Source: Sphingomonadales bacterium
GTDB taxonomy: Bacteria; Pseudomonadota; Alphaproteobacteria; SMXS01
NCBI GenBank assembly: GCA_022844405.1
Contig: JALHLV010000006.1
Coordinates: 91,409-155,408 of the forward strand
Length of the DNA stretch: 64,000 nucleotides
Reading direction: 5' to 3'
Shown here: in pieces, positions 9,684 to 18,372 of the stretch
How positions within the stretch are numbered: position 1 is the stretch's first letter
How the letters are laid out: each line of letters opens with the position of its first letter
Position numbers and translations under genes: made by a program
The notes under the pieces: model-generated
Told to the model about the DNA's origin: nothing
Databases searched by the model: none
What the model saw: only the letters and a program-made list of their open reading frames with translations

Positions 9684-11437
9684 TACCGCATCTCCTCCGC
9701 GGGCGTCACGCCGAGCACCCCGAGTCCGGACGCGATCGTCAGCGCCGCGGCCCGGATCAGGGCGAGCCGGGCCGCTGTCAGCGCGGGTTCGTCTGTGCGG
9801 ATGAAACGCAGCGTCGGATCCTCCTTGCCCTTGTTCCAGTAACTATGGAAGGAAGCGGCAAGGTCATAAAGATAAAACGCAATCCGGTGCGGCTCGTGCG
9901 CCAGCGCCGCGGCCTCGACGGCGCGCGGCCAGTCGGCCAGCGCCTTCATCAGCGCCAGTTCGGCTTCGTCGGAGAGCAAGCCGAGGTTCGCCTGTTTCAG
10001 TGCCGCATCGCTCAGATCCGCGTCCGGCAGCTCGTCGACGACGTTGCGAAAGACCGACCGGATGCGCGCATGGGCGTACTGGACATAGAAAACCGGGTTG
10101 TCGCGCGAGTGCTCGACCACCTTGGCGAAGTCGAAATCCAGCGGCGCGTCGTTCTTGCGGGTCAACATGATGAAGCGGACAACGTCCCTGCCCACTTCCT
10201 CGACCACCTCGGCCAGGGTCACGAAGCTGCCGGAGCGCTTTGACATCTTCACCGGTTCGCCGTCGCGGGTCAGCCGCACGAGCTGGCACAGCCGCACGTC
10301 CAGCTCGCCCTCGCCACCGGTGATGGCGGTGACCGCCGCCTTCATGCGCTTGACGTAGCCGCCGTGGTCGGCGCCCCAGACGTCGATCATCTGGCGGAAA
10401 CCGCGGTCGAACTTGTCCTTGTGGTTGGCGATGTCGCTGGCGAAATAGGTCCACGAGCCGTCCGACTTCTTCAGCGGCCGGTCCACGTCGTCGCCGAACT
10501 GGGTGGCGCGGAACAGGGTCTGCGGCCGTTCCTCCCAGTCGTCGGGCAGCTTGCCCTTGGGCGGCTCGAGCACGCCGGTATAGATGAGCTGCCGCGTGGA
10601 CAGCTCCTCCAGCACGCTGTCGACCTGTCCGTTCTCGACCAGGGCCCGTTCGGACGTGAACACGTCGAAGCGGATGCCGAGAGCGGCGAGATCGTCGCGG
10701 ATCATGGCCATCATGGCGTCGATGGCCGCGTCGCGGACGGTGGCCAGCCAGTCGCTCTCCGGCGAGTTCAGCCAGCGGTCGCCATGCTGCCGGGCGAGCG
10801 CCTGCCCCACGGGCACCAGATAGTCGCCCGGGTACAGTCCTTCGGGGATGTCGCCGATGTCCTCGCCCAGCGCCTCGCGGTAACGCAGCCAGGCGGACCG
10901 GGCGAGCATGTCGACCTGGGCGCCGGCGTCGTTGATGTAGTATTCGCGGGTGACGTCGAAGCCGGCCTTGCGCAGCAGCGCGCAGAGCGCATCGCCGAAC
11001 ACGGCGCCGCGGCAATGGCCCACATGCATGGGGCCGGTCGGATTGGCCGAGACATATTCGACATTGACCTTCTCGCCGCTGCCGGCGCGGCTGTCGCCAT
11101 AGCTTTGTCCGGCTTCGAGAATATGTACTATCACAGTATGATAGAGGCCATTCTTCAATCGGAAATTGATGAATCCTGGCCCGGCGATCTCGGTCGACGT
11201 CACGTCCGGATCATTGGCGAAGCCGGCGACGATCAGCGCCGCCAGATCGCGCGGCTTCATGCCCGCGTCGCGCGCCAGCACCATGGCGGCGTTGCACGAC
11301 ATGTCGCCGTGCGATGCCTCGCGCGGCGGTTCGGTGACGATGCGCGACGTGTCGAGGCCGCGCGGCAGCCTGCCCTCGGCCGCCAGCGCGTCGATCCGGG
11401 CGGCGATCCGTTCGCGGAAGGTGTCGAAGATGTTCAT
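9683..11437 (-). CDS. argS: Arginyl-tRNA synthetase
   Basis: A 584-residue class I synthetase. The ATP-binding HIGH motif is HVGH within [15 protein letters not shown], and the KMSKS-like motif is KMSKRSG. An N-terminal Arg-tRNA-synthetase-specific domain precedes the Rossmann fold, and the C-terminal DALR anticodon-binding domain ends the protein. Its ATG overlaps the dgt stop by 4 nt. Confidence 0.97.
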   Translation of the reverse strand: MNIFDTFRERIAARIDALAAEGRLPRGLDTSRIVTEPPREASHGDMSCNAAMVLARDAGMKPRDLAALIVAGFANDPDVTSTEIAGPGFINFRLKNGLYHTVIVHILEAGQSYGDSRAGSGEKVNVEYVSANPTGPMHVGHCRGAVFGDALCALLRKAGFDVTREYYINDAGAQVDMLARSAWLRYREALGEDIGDIPEGLYPGDYLVPVGQALARQHGDRWLNSPESDWLATVRDAAIDAMMAMIRDDLAALGIRFDVFTSERALVENGQVDSVLEELSTRQLIYTGVLEPPKGKLPDDWEERPQTLFRATQFGDDVDRPLKKSDGSWTYFASDIANHKDKFDRGFRQMIDVWGADHGGYVKRMKAAVTAITGGEGELDVRLCQLVRLTRDGEPVKMSKRSGSFVTLAEVVEEVGRDVVRFIMLTRKNDAPLDFDFAKVVEHSRDNPVFYVQYAHARIRSVFRNVVDELPDADLSDAALKQANLGLLSDEAELALMKALADWPRAVEAAALAHEPHRIAFYLYDLAASFHSYWNKGKEDPTLRFIRTDEPALTAARLALIRAAALTIASGLGVLGVTPAEEMR

Positions 11438-12621
11438 GTTCGGGGCGTTCCGAAAAGACGTTCGTGTTCCATCAGCGCGAAGCGGTCGGTCATGCCGGCG
11501 ATGAAATCGGCGATGGCCCGCGCGGCGGCGTCGGCGTTCCGGCCCACCACCGCGGCCTCGTGCTCCGCCGGCAGTTCGCCGGGTTCCGCCATATAGCGGT
11601 GAAACAGGTCGCCCACAACATGCTTGGCGCGCATGGCCTCGGCGGCGACATGCGGGTGGCGGTACATGTGCGCCATCAGAAAATCCCGCAGCGCCTTCTC
11701 ATGGACCTTCATCTCGTCGGAGAAAGCGATCACCGGCGCGTCGAGTTCGCGGATCTGCTGGGCCGCGCGCACGCCGGCGGCGTCGATGCGGCGGCAGGAT
11801 TCGCGCAGCAGGTCGCTGACCATCAGGTCGATCATGCGCCGCACCATCTCGTGCTTCAGCCGCGAGCCTTCGAGGCCCGGATAACGCTGGCGCAGGCCCG
11901 ACAGCACCGGACCGATCAGCGGCAACTCCTCGAGCTCATCGATCTGGAACAGGCCCGCGCGCAGTCCGTCGTCGATGTCGTGGTTGTTATAGGCGATGTC
12001 GTCGGACAGCGCCGCCACCTGCGCCTCGGCGCTGGCGAAGGTGTGGATTTCCAGGTCCTGCCGCTTAAGGTAGTCGAGCAGCAGCGGGTCGAGGAACGCC
12101 TCCTCGCCCTTGCGGCACAGCGGGCCGTTGTGCTTGGCGATGCCTTCCAGCGTCTCCCAGGTCAGGTTGAGGCCGTCGAACTCGGCATAGCGCTGCTCGA
12201 TGCTGGTCAGCAGCCGCAGCGAATGGATGTTGTGGTTGAAGCCGCCGTAAGGCCGCAACACCGCCGACAGCCCGTCCTCGCCGGAATGGCCGAACGGCGG
12301 ATGGCCGAAATCGTGGGCCAGCGCCAGCGCCTCGGCCAGATCCTCGTTCAGGCCCAGGAACCGGGTGATCGAGCGGGCGATCTGCGACACTTCCAGGCTG
12401 TGGGTCAGTCTGGTGCGGTAGTAGTCGCCCTCGTGATAGACGAAGACCTGGGTCTTGTGCTTGAGCCGGCGGAACGCCTTGGAATGGATGATGCGGTCGC
12501 GGTCGCGCTGGAACACGGTGCGGAACGGGCTTTCGTCCTCCGGATACAGCCGGCCGCGCGTTTCCGCGGGACGGGACGCGAAGGGCGCGATGTCGCCGTA
12601 AGGCTTTACGATCCGGTCCAG
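11434..12621 (-). CDS. dgt: dGTPase-like HD-domain triphosphohydrolase (apparent CTG start)
   Basis: A deoxynucleoside triphosphate triphosphohydrolase, about 395 residues. HD-domain metal ligands are visible in TRLTHSLEV and [20 protein letters not shown]. The first ATG/GTG/TTG in frame is a GTG at 12516, but conserved family sequence continues upstream ([13 protein letters not shown] just before [16 protein letters not shown]). Between the GTG and the upstream TGA no ATG, GTG or TTG exists. A CTG at 12621 has GGAG seven bases upstream and gives a family-typical N-terminus, so it is taken as the start. A sequencing error is the alternative. argS follows with an ATGA overlap. Confidence 0.88.
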   Translation of the reverse strand: MDRIVKPYGDIAPFASRPAETRGRLYPEDESPFRTVFQRDRDRIIHSKAFRRLKHKTQVFVYHEGDYYRTRLTHSLEVSQIARSITRFLGLNEDLAEALALAHDFGHPPFGHSGEDGLSAVLRPYGGFNHNIHSLRLLTSIEQRYAEFDGLNLTWETLEGIAKHNGPLCRKGEEAFLDPLLLDYLKRQDLEIHTFASAEAQVAALSDDIAYNNHDIDDGLRAGLFQIDELEELPLIGPVLSGLRQRYPGLEGSRLKHEMVRRMIDLMVSDLLRESCRRIDAAGVRAAQQIRELDAPVIAFSDEMKVHEKALRDFLMAHMYRHPHVAAEAMRAKHVVGDLFHRYMAEPGELPAEHEAAVVGRNADAAARAIADFIAGMTDRFALMEHERLFGTPRT

Positions 12622-12634
12622 AAAAGTACTCCGA

Positions 12635-12662
12635 TTGACAACCGGTCAAGGGCGCCTACATT
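12635..12662 (+). promoter_or_regulatory. Sigma70-like promoter for erpA
   Basis: A perfect -35 TTGACA (12635-12640) and a -10 TACATT (12657-12662) are separated by 16 nt, 38 nt before the erpA ATG. It lies just upstream of the oppositely oriented dgt, so it also borders the dgt 5' region. Assigned by sequence only. Confidence 0.6.
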
Positions 12663-12699
12663 AGGCAGGCAGCGAGTTAGAGAGGTTCTAAGGGACAAG

Positions 12700-13035
12700 A
12701 TGAGCGAGTCGCAACTGGTATCCGTCACGGACAGCGCCGCCCGGCGCATCGCCGTCCTGATCAGGGACGACGGCGGCGAAACGGCGCTGCGAGTCGCCGT
12801 CAATGGCGGCGGCTGCTCGGGCTTCCGCTACGACTTCACCTTCGACGATTCCCGCCAGGACGACGACCTGGTCATCGAGAAGGACGGCGCCGTGGTGGTG
12901 ATCGATCCCATGTCCCAACTTTATCTGGCCGGTGCCGCCATCGACTTCGTCGAGGACGTGATCGGCTCCAGCTTCCAGATTACCAACCCGAACGCCACGT
13001 CGTCCTGCGGCTGCGGCAGTTCGTTCTCGGTCTGA
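12700..13035 (+). CDS. erpA: A-type iron-sulfur carrier ErpA
   Basis: A 111-residue HesB/IscA-family protein that passes [Fe-S] clusters to target enzymes. All three cluster-ligand cysteines are present: Cys39 in NGGGCSGF and Cys103/Cys105 in SSCGCGSSF. The ATG follows AGGGACAAG. It is divergent from dgt, a pairing seen in many alphaproteobacteria. IscA or SufA is a possible alternative name; no isc or suf genes are nearby. Confidence 0.9.
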   Translation: MSESQLVSVTDSAARRIAVLIRDDGGETALRVAVNGGGCSGFRYDFTFDDSRQDDDLVIEKDGAVVVIDPMSQLYLAGAAIDFVEDVIGSSFQITNPNATSSCGCGSSFSV

Positions 13036-13072
13036 TCGTACCGAGGCCGGTAACGGCGAGCGAGCCCCGCTC

Positions 13073-13774
13073 CTACAAGGCCTTCCCGACGATCGCGCCG
13101 ATACCTGCCGTGAGCGCCATGGCCAAGGCTCCCCAGAACGTAACTCTCGCCGTCGCCTTGAGAATATTGGCGCCGCCCGCCCGTGCGCCAAGCGCCCCCA
13201 GGATGGCCAGAAAGCCCAGGGAAGCGGCCGATACAATGGGAACAAGCAGGGCAACGGGCGACACCACGACCATCAGTAACGGCATCGCCGCCCCGACCGC
13301 GAAGGTCGCCGCCGACGTCAGGGCGGCCTGCACCGGGCGTGCGGTGGTTGCGTCGGAGATTCCGAGCTCGTCATGGGCATGGGCTCCCAATGCGTCCGCG
13401 GCCATCAATTGGTCGGCGACTTTCAGCGCCAGGTCCTGGTCCAGTCCCCGCTTCCGGTAGATGGCCGCGAGTTCTTCCCGCTCGAATTCGGGGTCGTCGG
13501 CCAGTTCGTTGCGCTCCCGCGCCAGATCGGCCTGCTCGGTGTCGGCCTGGGAACTGACCGACACATACTCGCCGGCGGCCATGGACATGGCGCCGGCGAC
13601 TAGGCCCGCGACGCCGGTGATCAGCACGTCGCCGGGCGCGGCCGCCGCCGCCGCGACGCCCACGATCAGGCTCGCGGTCGAGACGATGCCATCATTGGCG
13701 CCGAGCACCGCCGCCCGGAGCCAGCCGACGCGCGAGACAAGATGCCGTTCGGTATGGAGGCGAAGACGACTCAT
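13073..13774 (-). CDS. VIT1/CCC1-family Fe/Mn transporter
   Basis: A 233-residue membrane protein. It starts with the family-typical HLVSRVGWLRAAVLGANDGIVSTASL and has AAGEYVSVSSQADTE after the second span, then a cytoplasmic helical segment rich in acidic residues (about 80-145) and three C-terminal membrane helices. Relatives move Fe2+ or Mn2+ out of the cytosol. It ends tail to tail with erpA (37 nt between stops). Metal specificity cannot be read from sequence. Confidence 0.88.
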   Translation of the reverse strand: MSRLRLHTERHLVSRVGWLRAAVLGANDGIVSTASLIVGVAAAAAAPGDVLITGVAGLVAGAMSMAAGEYVSVSSQADTEQADLARERNELADDPEFEREELAAIYRKRGLDQDLALKVADQLMAADALGAHAHDELGISDATTARPVQAALTSAATFAVGAAMPLLMVVVSPVALLVPIVSAASLGFLAILGALGARAGGANILKATARVTFWGALAMALTAGIGAIVGKAL

Positions 13775-13834
13775 GCCGCGTTCCTCTCGCGGTTCGCTGG
13801 GGCCGCCACCGCTCGCAACCCAGGAAACCGCGAT

Positions 13835-13981
13835 CTATTTCTGGTCAATGGAAATGCCGTTGTCGTTGATCTCTATTTCGATGCCGGTGGGCTTTTGCCG
13901 CTCCTTGTAGAACAGGTAACCCAACACCAGGCTGGCGACGACGAGTGCGGCGATAACGGCGTAGAGCTTGTTGCGGTTCAT
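13835..13981 (-). CDS. Small single-span membrane protein, unknown
   Basis: A 48-residue protein starting MNRNKLYAVIAALVVASLVL: a short basic N-terminus, one membrane helix (about residues 7-25), then a small polar domain rich in Glu, Ile, Asn and Asp. A longer frame to 14077 was rejected because its first 32 residues look random and the helix starts right after Met33. It is 60 nt upstream of the VIT gene on the same strand. Resembles small one-helix proteins annotated as hypothetical in alphaproteobacteria. Function unknown. Confidence 0.7.
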   Translation of the reverse strand: MNRNKLYAVIAALVVASLVLGYLFYKERQKPTGIEIEINDNGISIDQK

Positions 13982-14111
13982 CGTCCGGGCTTTCTCATTT
14001 TGTACCGACCTGCGTGCCGGGACATGCATGTGTTTGGCGCCTGACGGATGCCGGCGCCAACTGCTGGCCTCGGCCATGGTGTCATGAGGCTCTGGTCAGC
14101 CAGTTAAGGCA

Positions 14112-14315
14112 TCAATGTCCGGCTCGGTCACGCTCATTATCCGCGTCATCCGGATTCTTCCTCGGCTTGCCCGGTTTGTCCTCGTGCTGCGGAGGCGCCG
14201 CCCGCTGCGGCGCGGACTGCTGCCGGCCGCTTTCGCGGTGCTCCGGCATCGCCTTGCGGCGATTGAAGATTTCGTGAAAACCGCTCCCGCCCCACCCGGG
14301 CCACAACTCCGACAA
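14112..14315 (-). CDS. Small hypothetical protein with TTG start
   Basis: A possible 67-residue hydrophilic protein beginning S-E-L-W-P-G-W-G-G-S-G-F after a TTG start. AAGGA lies about 5 nt upstream of the TTG, close to an ideal Shine-Dalgarno placement, which is the main support. The C-terminal half is low-complexity and rich in Pro, Gln, Lys and Asp. An overlapping frame at 14096-14392 has no comparable start. Treat as a candidate only. Confidence 0.42.
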   Translation of the reverse strand: MSELWPGWGGSGFHEIFNRRKAMPEHRESGRQQSAPQRAAPPQHEDKPGKPRKNPDDADNERDRAGH

Positions 14316-14424
14316 TTTTTTCCTTCAGAACCCGCTTCGACAGGGGAACGAACTGCCCCCCTGTCGGTTACCGGGTCATGTCGCGTTTCCACCGGCGCAT
14401 CACGTCAGAACTGGGGAGTACAGC

Positions 14425-14712
14425 ATGAGCAACGGGGACAGCTTCGCCGCCGCCATCTCGCACTGGCTGATCGAACCGCGCGCCGCCTCGACTGCCGGCG
14501 GCAGAACAGCGTTCCGCCGGATGATCGTCGCCGCCGACAGCGCCGCCGCGGCGCGGCAATATGCCGAACACTGGCGGATGTCGCGTCCTTATGCGATCAG
14601 TGGACCCTTCACCGACCAGCACCATTACCTGGTGCGCCGGCTGCCCGACCAGGCGGTCGACGAACCGGGACAGAACGCCGGCGTGATCCACTCCGAACTG
14701 CTGCCGTCATAG
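14425..14712 (+). CDS. Hypothetical protein, 95 residues
   Basis: A 95-residue protein with a good ribosome binding site (GGGGAG nine bases before ATG). It has no signal peptide or membrane segment; there is an alpha-helical middle (ADSAAAARQYAEHWRM) and an Arg/Ala-rich N-terminal half. No domain was recognised. It is divergent from the TTG candidate at 14112-14315 and 77 nt upstream of xth. Confidence 0.72.
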   Translation: MSNGDSFAAAISHWLIEPRAASTAGGRTAFRRMIVAADSAAAARQYAEHWRMSRPYAISGPFTDQHHYLVRRLPDQAVDEPGQNAGVIHSELLPS

Positions 14713-14789
14713 CACTGTCCTCATCGTATCCGGGCTGGGCAGACGCATTGCGTCTGTTAACATGCGGGGCTCGATCGCATGGGGACATG

Positions 14790-15560
14790 ATGAAAATCGC
14801 TACCTGGAACGTGAACTCGGTGAAGGTACGCCTGCCGCGGCTGCTGGAATGGCTGAAAGAGGCCAGCCCGGACGTAGCCTTGCTTCAGGAGATCAAGGTG
14901 GTCGACGACGGCTTTCCGTCCATGGAGATCGCCGACCTGGGCTACAACATCGTCACCCACGGCCAGAAGACCTACAACGGCGTCGCCATCCTGTCGAAGC
15001 ACCGGCTGGAGGACGTGTCCATGGGCCTGCCCGGCAATGACGGCTCGGACGCGCAGGCGCGGTATCTGGAAGCGTTCACCGGCGGTGTCCGTGTCGGCTG
15101 CATCTACCTGCCCAACGGCAATCCGGCGCCCGGCGAGAAGTACGACTACAAGCTGGCCTGGATGGACCGGCTGGTGGCCCATGCACGCGAGCTGCTGACC
15201 TGGGAGGAGAACCTGGTGCTGGGCGGCGACTACAACGTCTGCCCGGCCGACGAGGACGTGTGGAGCCCGGCGGCGTTCGCGGGCGACGCGCTGTGCCTGC
15301 CGCAGAGCCGCAACCGATTCCGGCAGCTGCTGAACCTGGGCTACACCGACGCCATCCGCACCTTCCATCAGGGGCCGCTCTATTCCTACTGGGATTACCA
15401 GGCGGGCGCCTGGGAGAAGGACCACGGCCTGCGCATCGACCACCTCCTGCTGTCGCCGCAGGCCGCCGACCGGCTGACCGCCGCCGGCGTCGACCGCGCC
15501 CCGCGCGGCCGGGAAAAGCCGTCCGATCACACGCCGGTGTGGTGCGAACTGGAGGTCTGA
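14790..15560 (+). CDS. xthA: Exodeoxyribonuclease III / AP endonuclease
   Basis: A 256-residue EEP-family DNA repair nuclease that nicks at abasic sites and degrades duplex 3' ends. Motifs in order: KIATWNVNSVKVRLPRL, LLQEIK (metal-binding Glu), GDYNVCP (catalytic Asp/Asn), GLRIDHLLLS and SDHTPVW (catalytic Asp-His). Two ATGs are adjacent (14787 and 14790); the second is better spaced from GGGG at 14781-14784. Length is normal. Confidence 0.95.
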   Translation: MKIATWNVNSVKVRLPRLLEWLKEASPDVALLQEIKVVDDGFPSMEIADLGYNIVTHGQKTYNGVAILSKHRLEDVSMGLPGNDGSDAQARYLEAFTGGVRVGCIYLPNGNPAPGEKYDYKLAWMDRLVAHARELLTWEENLVLGGDYNVCPADEDVWSPAAFAGDALCLPQSRNRFRQLLNLGYTDAIRTFHQGPLYSYWDYQAGAWEKDHGLRIDHLLLSPQAADRLTAAGVDRAPRGREKPSDHTPVWCELEV

Positions 15561-15587
15561 GCGAATCTTCCCGTCGTACCCTTCATT

Positions 15588-15777
15588 GTCATCCCGGGAA
15601 CATGTCCGGGGACCGTGTCGCGGCGTGACGGAGCAGCAGGCCTTGCTCTTCCAAACTACCGTGATTTTGCGAGCGAAGCGCGGCAATCCAGCCCCTCCGC
15701 CACACGACCCTCTACGGCACGGCTGGGCTGCTTCGCTCCGCTCGCAGAATCACGCAGGGTTGAGGCAAGGGATGACG
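15588..15777. repeat. Nested inverted-repeat intergenic element
   Basis: The gap between xth and the ABC importer holds nested inverted repeats. The outer arms are TGTCATCCC (about 15590) and GGGATGAC (about 15770). The inner arms, about 15661-15752, read GTGATTTTGCGAGCG...GCGGCAATCCAG and return as CTGGGCTGC...GCTCGCAGAATCAC. The inner part matches the repeat at 35973-36062. Such palindromes are typical dispersed elements of alphaproteobacterial genomes. A frame across it (15586-15852) is a by-product. Confidence 0.7.
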
Positions 15778-15848
15778 CCAACGCCAAATCCTCCTTGCGG
15801 CCAAGCCGTTGAAACGCAATCCTCACCGGGGCAAGAGGGAGACTGCAC

Positions 15849-16859
15849 TTGAACGGATTGCGCTTGTTCGCCGTAACGTGCCTGGGCCTGCTCGCCGCCG
15901 CGTGCTCGGAGCAGAAGAAGGCGGACCCGCCCGCCGCCTCGTCCAGAACCCACATCACCTTCGCCACCGACTGGCGCGCCCAGGCGGAACAGGGCGGTTT
16001 CTACCAGGCCGTGGCGACCGGCGAATACACCAGGCGCGGGCTCGACGTCACCATCATGCAGGGCGGGCCGGCGGTGAACGTGCCGCAGCTTCTGGCGGCC
16101 GGCTCGGTCGACATGGGCATGGGCTCCAACAGCTTCATCGCCCTCAACCTGGCCGCCGAGAAGGTGCCGGTGAAGGTGGTCGCCGCGTTCATGCAAAAGG
16201 ATCCGCAGGTGCTGATGGCCCATCCGGACCAGGGCATCAGGTCCATCGCCGACATGAAGGGCCGCCCGATCCTGCTGAGCGACGCCTCGATCACCGCGTT
16301 CTGGGTTTGGCTGAAGGCGAAATACGGCTTTACCGACGACATGGTGCGCAAATACACCTTCAATCCCGCGCCGTTCATCGCCGACAAGAAGGCGATTCAG
16401 CAGGGCTATGTAACCAGCGAGCCCTATACCATTGAGAAGGAGGCCGGCTTCGCGCCCGCCGTGTTCCTGCTGGCCGACGAAGGCTATCCCGGCTACGCCA
16501 CCATGGTCCTCGTGCCCGACGCCTTCATCGCCCGGAACCCGGAGGCGGTGCGCGCCTTCGTGGAAGGGTCCGCGGCCGGCTGGAAATCCTACCTGAACGG
16601 CGATGCGGCACCCGGCGACGCGCTGATCCTGAAGGACAATCCCGAAGCGACGCCCGACCTGCTCGCCCAGGCGCGCGAGAAGATGAAGTCTTACAGCATC
16701 GTCGAGTCCGGCGATGCTGCGACCGCCGGGATCGGCGCCATGACCGACGAACGCTGGGCCGCGTTCTTCAAGGTGGCGTCCGAACAGGGCGTCTATCCCA
16801 GGGACATGGACTACAAGAGCGCCTATACGCTCGAGTACCTCGAGCCCGCCGCGCCCTGA
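15849..16859 (+). CDS. ABC importer substrate-binding lipoprotein (NMT1/NitT-TauT type, TTG start)
   Basis: A 336-residue periplasmic binding protein anchored as a lipoprotein (signal peptide ending LLAAAC, then SEQKK). The start is TTG, supported by GGGAG eight bases upstream. The body is the NMT1/THI5-like fold: TDWRAQAEQGGFYQAVATGE is the N-terminal ligand region and GSVDMGMGSNSF follows. Relatives bind thiamine-pyrimidine precursors, sulfonates or nitrate; the ligand here is not evident. It is co-translated with the ATPase gene (stop and start overlap by 1 nt). Confidence 0.85.
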   Translation: MNGLRLFAVTCLGLLAAACSEQKKADPPAASSRTHITFATDWRAQAEQGGFYQAVATGEYTRRGLDVTIMQGGPAVNVPQLLAAGSVDMGMGSNSFIALNLAAEKVPVKVVAAFMQKDPQVLMAHPDQGIRSIADMKGRPILLSDASITAFWVWLKAKYGFTDDMVRKYTFNPAPFIADKKAIQQGYVTSEPYTIEKEAGFAPAVFLLADEGYPGYATMVLVPDAFIARNPEAVRAFVEGSAAGWKSYLNGDAAPGDALILKDNPEATPDLLAQAREKMKSYSIVESGDAATAGIGAMTDERWAAFFKVASEQGVYPRDMDYKSAYTLEYLEPAAP

Positions 16860-17605
16860 TGGCTGTCGCCTCCCTCGCCGCCGTCGAGGTCGAGTATCCG
16901 GGCCGGGGCAAGGCGCTCGGGCCGTTCGACCTGGCGCTGGAGGAAGGCGAGATCGTCGCGCTGGTCGGCCCGTCGGGCTGCGGCAAGAGCACGGCGCTGC
17001 GGCTGCTGGCCGGGCTGGAGCAGCCGACCCGCGGCAACGTCACCCGCACGCCGGGCCGCGGCGAGACGTCGGTGGTGTTCCAGTCGCCCAACCTGATGCC
17101 CTGGGCGTCGGCGCTGGCCAACGTGGCGTTGCCGCTGGAGCTTGACGGCGTCGACAAGGCCGAGGCGCGCAGGCAGGCGGCCGACGCGTTGGCGCGCGTG
17201 GGCCTAGCGGGAGCTGCCGCCGCCAAGCCGGCGCAGCTTTCCGGCGGCATGGCCATGCGGGTGTCGCTGGCCCGCGCGCTGGTGACCGAGCCGAAGCTGC
17301 TGCTGCTCGACGAGCCGTTCGCGGCCCTCGACGAGATCACAAGGCGCGATCTGGCCGCCGACATCCACCTGCTGTGGGACGAGACACGGCCGGCGGTGAT
17401 CTTCGTCACCCATAACGTCGAGGAAGCGGTGTACATGGCGTCGCGCGTGGTGGTGATGAGCGCCTCGCCCGGCCGCACGTTCAACGTCGTGCGGACCGAT
17501 CCCGTGCTGCCCCGGCCCGCGCATTTCCGCACGACGCTGGAGTTCCGGTCGGCGGCGGAAGCCATCTCCCGCGACCTGGCGGCCAGCATGGGGCGCGACG
17601 CATGA
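16859..17605 (+). CDS. ABC importer ATPase (NitT/TauT type)
   Basis: A 248-residue nucleotide-binding subunit. Walker A GPSGCGKST, Q-loop VFQSPNLMPW, signature LSGGMAMRVSLARAL (Ala-Met replaces the usual Arg-Gln after LSGGM), Walker B LLLLDEPFAALDE, and the switch His in VTHNVEEAV. It follows the binding-protein gene with a 1 nt overlap and is linked to the permease by an ATGA overlap, so the three form one importer operon. Confidence 0.92.
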   Translation: MAVASLAAVEVEYPGRGKALGPFDLALEEGEIVALVGPSGCGKSTALRLLAGLEQPTRGNVTRTPGRGETSVVFQSPNLMPWASALANVALPLELDGVDKAEARRQAADALARVGLAGAAAAKPAQLSGGMAMRVSLARALVTEPKLLLLDEPFAALDEITRRDLAADIHLLWDETRPAVIFVTHNVEEAVYMASRVVVMSASPGRTFNVVRTDPVLPRPAHFRTTLEFRSAAEAISRDLAASMGRDA

Positions 17606-18372
17606 ACCGGGCCGTCGTCGACATCGCCGCGCCGCTGGTGCTGATCGCCGTGCTGCTGGCGGGGTGGGAAGCGGCGTGCCGGATCATGGAAATTCCCAGC
17701 TACTTCCTGCCGGCGCCGTCCGAGATCGCCAAAGCTGCGGTCAACAGCGCACCGATCCTGTTCATGTCCGCCTGGAACACGCTGTTCATGGCATTGAAGG
17801 CGCTTGCCGTCGCCAGCGTGCTGGCCTGCGGCGTGGCGCTGGTCGTCGCGCTGAACCGGACGCTGGAGAAGGCCGTGCAGCCGCTCGCCGTGGCGCTGCA
17901 GGTGACGCCGGTGATCGCCATCGCGCCGCAGGTGGTGATCTGGGCCGGCCTGGCGCATCCCGAGCGGGCCATCGTCGCCCTGGCGGTGATCGTGGCGTTC
18001 TTCCCGATCTTCTCCGGCGCCCTGACCGGCCTGAAGGCCACCGATCCTGACCTGGAGCGGCTGTTCGACCTCTACGGCGCGACCCGCCGCCAGCGCCTGT
18101 GGCGGCTGCGCATCCCGTCCTCGGTGCCGTTCGTGCTGGAAGGCCACAAGGTGGCCGGCGGCCTGGCGGTGATCGGCGCCGTCGTCGCCGAGTTCGTTGC
18201 CGGATCGGGCGGCGCGCAGGGCCTGGCGTGGCGCATCCTGGAATCCAGCAACCGGTTGCAGACCGCCCGGACCTTCGCGGCAGTGATTGTGCTGGCGATT
18301 ATGGGCGCGCTGCTGCACGCGGCGTTGCGATACGCGGAACAGGCGATCCTGAAGCGGCTGCGCGGGCGTTAG
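17602..18372 (+). CDS. ABC importer permease (NitT/TauT type)
   Basis: A 256-residue BPD-family permease with about six membrane helices. The cytoplasmic EAA loop is LFDLYGATRRQRLWRLRIPSS, which contacts the ATPase. It is the last gene of the importer operon. Its TAG stop overlaps the TAA stop of the convergent gene at 18369-19271. Confidence 0.9.
   Translation: MNRAVVDIAAPLVLIAVLLAGWEAACRIMEIPSYFLPAPSEIAKAAVNSAPILFMSAWNTLFMALKALAVASVLACGVALVVALNRTLEKAVQPLAVALQVTPVIAIAPQVVIWAGLAHPERAIVALAVIVAFFPIFSGALTGLKATDPDLERLFDLYGATRRQRLWRLRIPSSVPFVLEGHKVAGGLAVIGAVVAEFVAGSGGAQGLAWRILESSNRLQTARTFAAVIVLAIMGALLHAALRYAEQAILKRLRGR

Noticed and set aside
11129..11146. CTATCA / TGATAG palindrome inside argS
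   Set aside because: It lies within a conserved coding region and resembles the zur palindrome only loosely; probably chance.
15586..15852. Short open frames across the xth-importer gap
   Set aside because: They run through the inverted repeat and have no ribosome binding site or domain.
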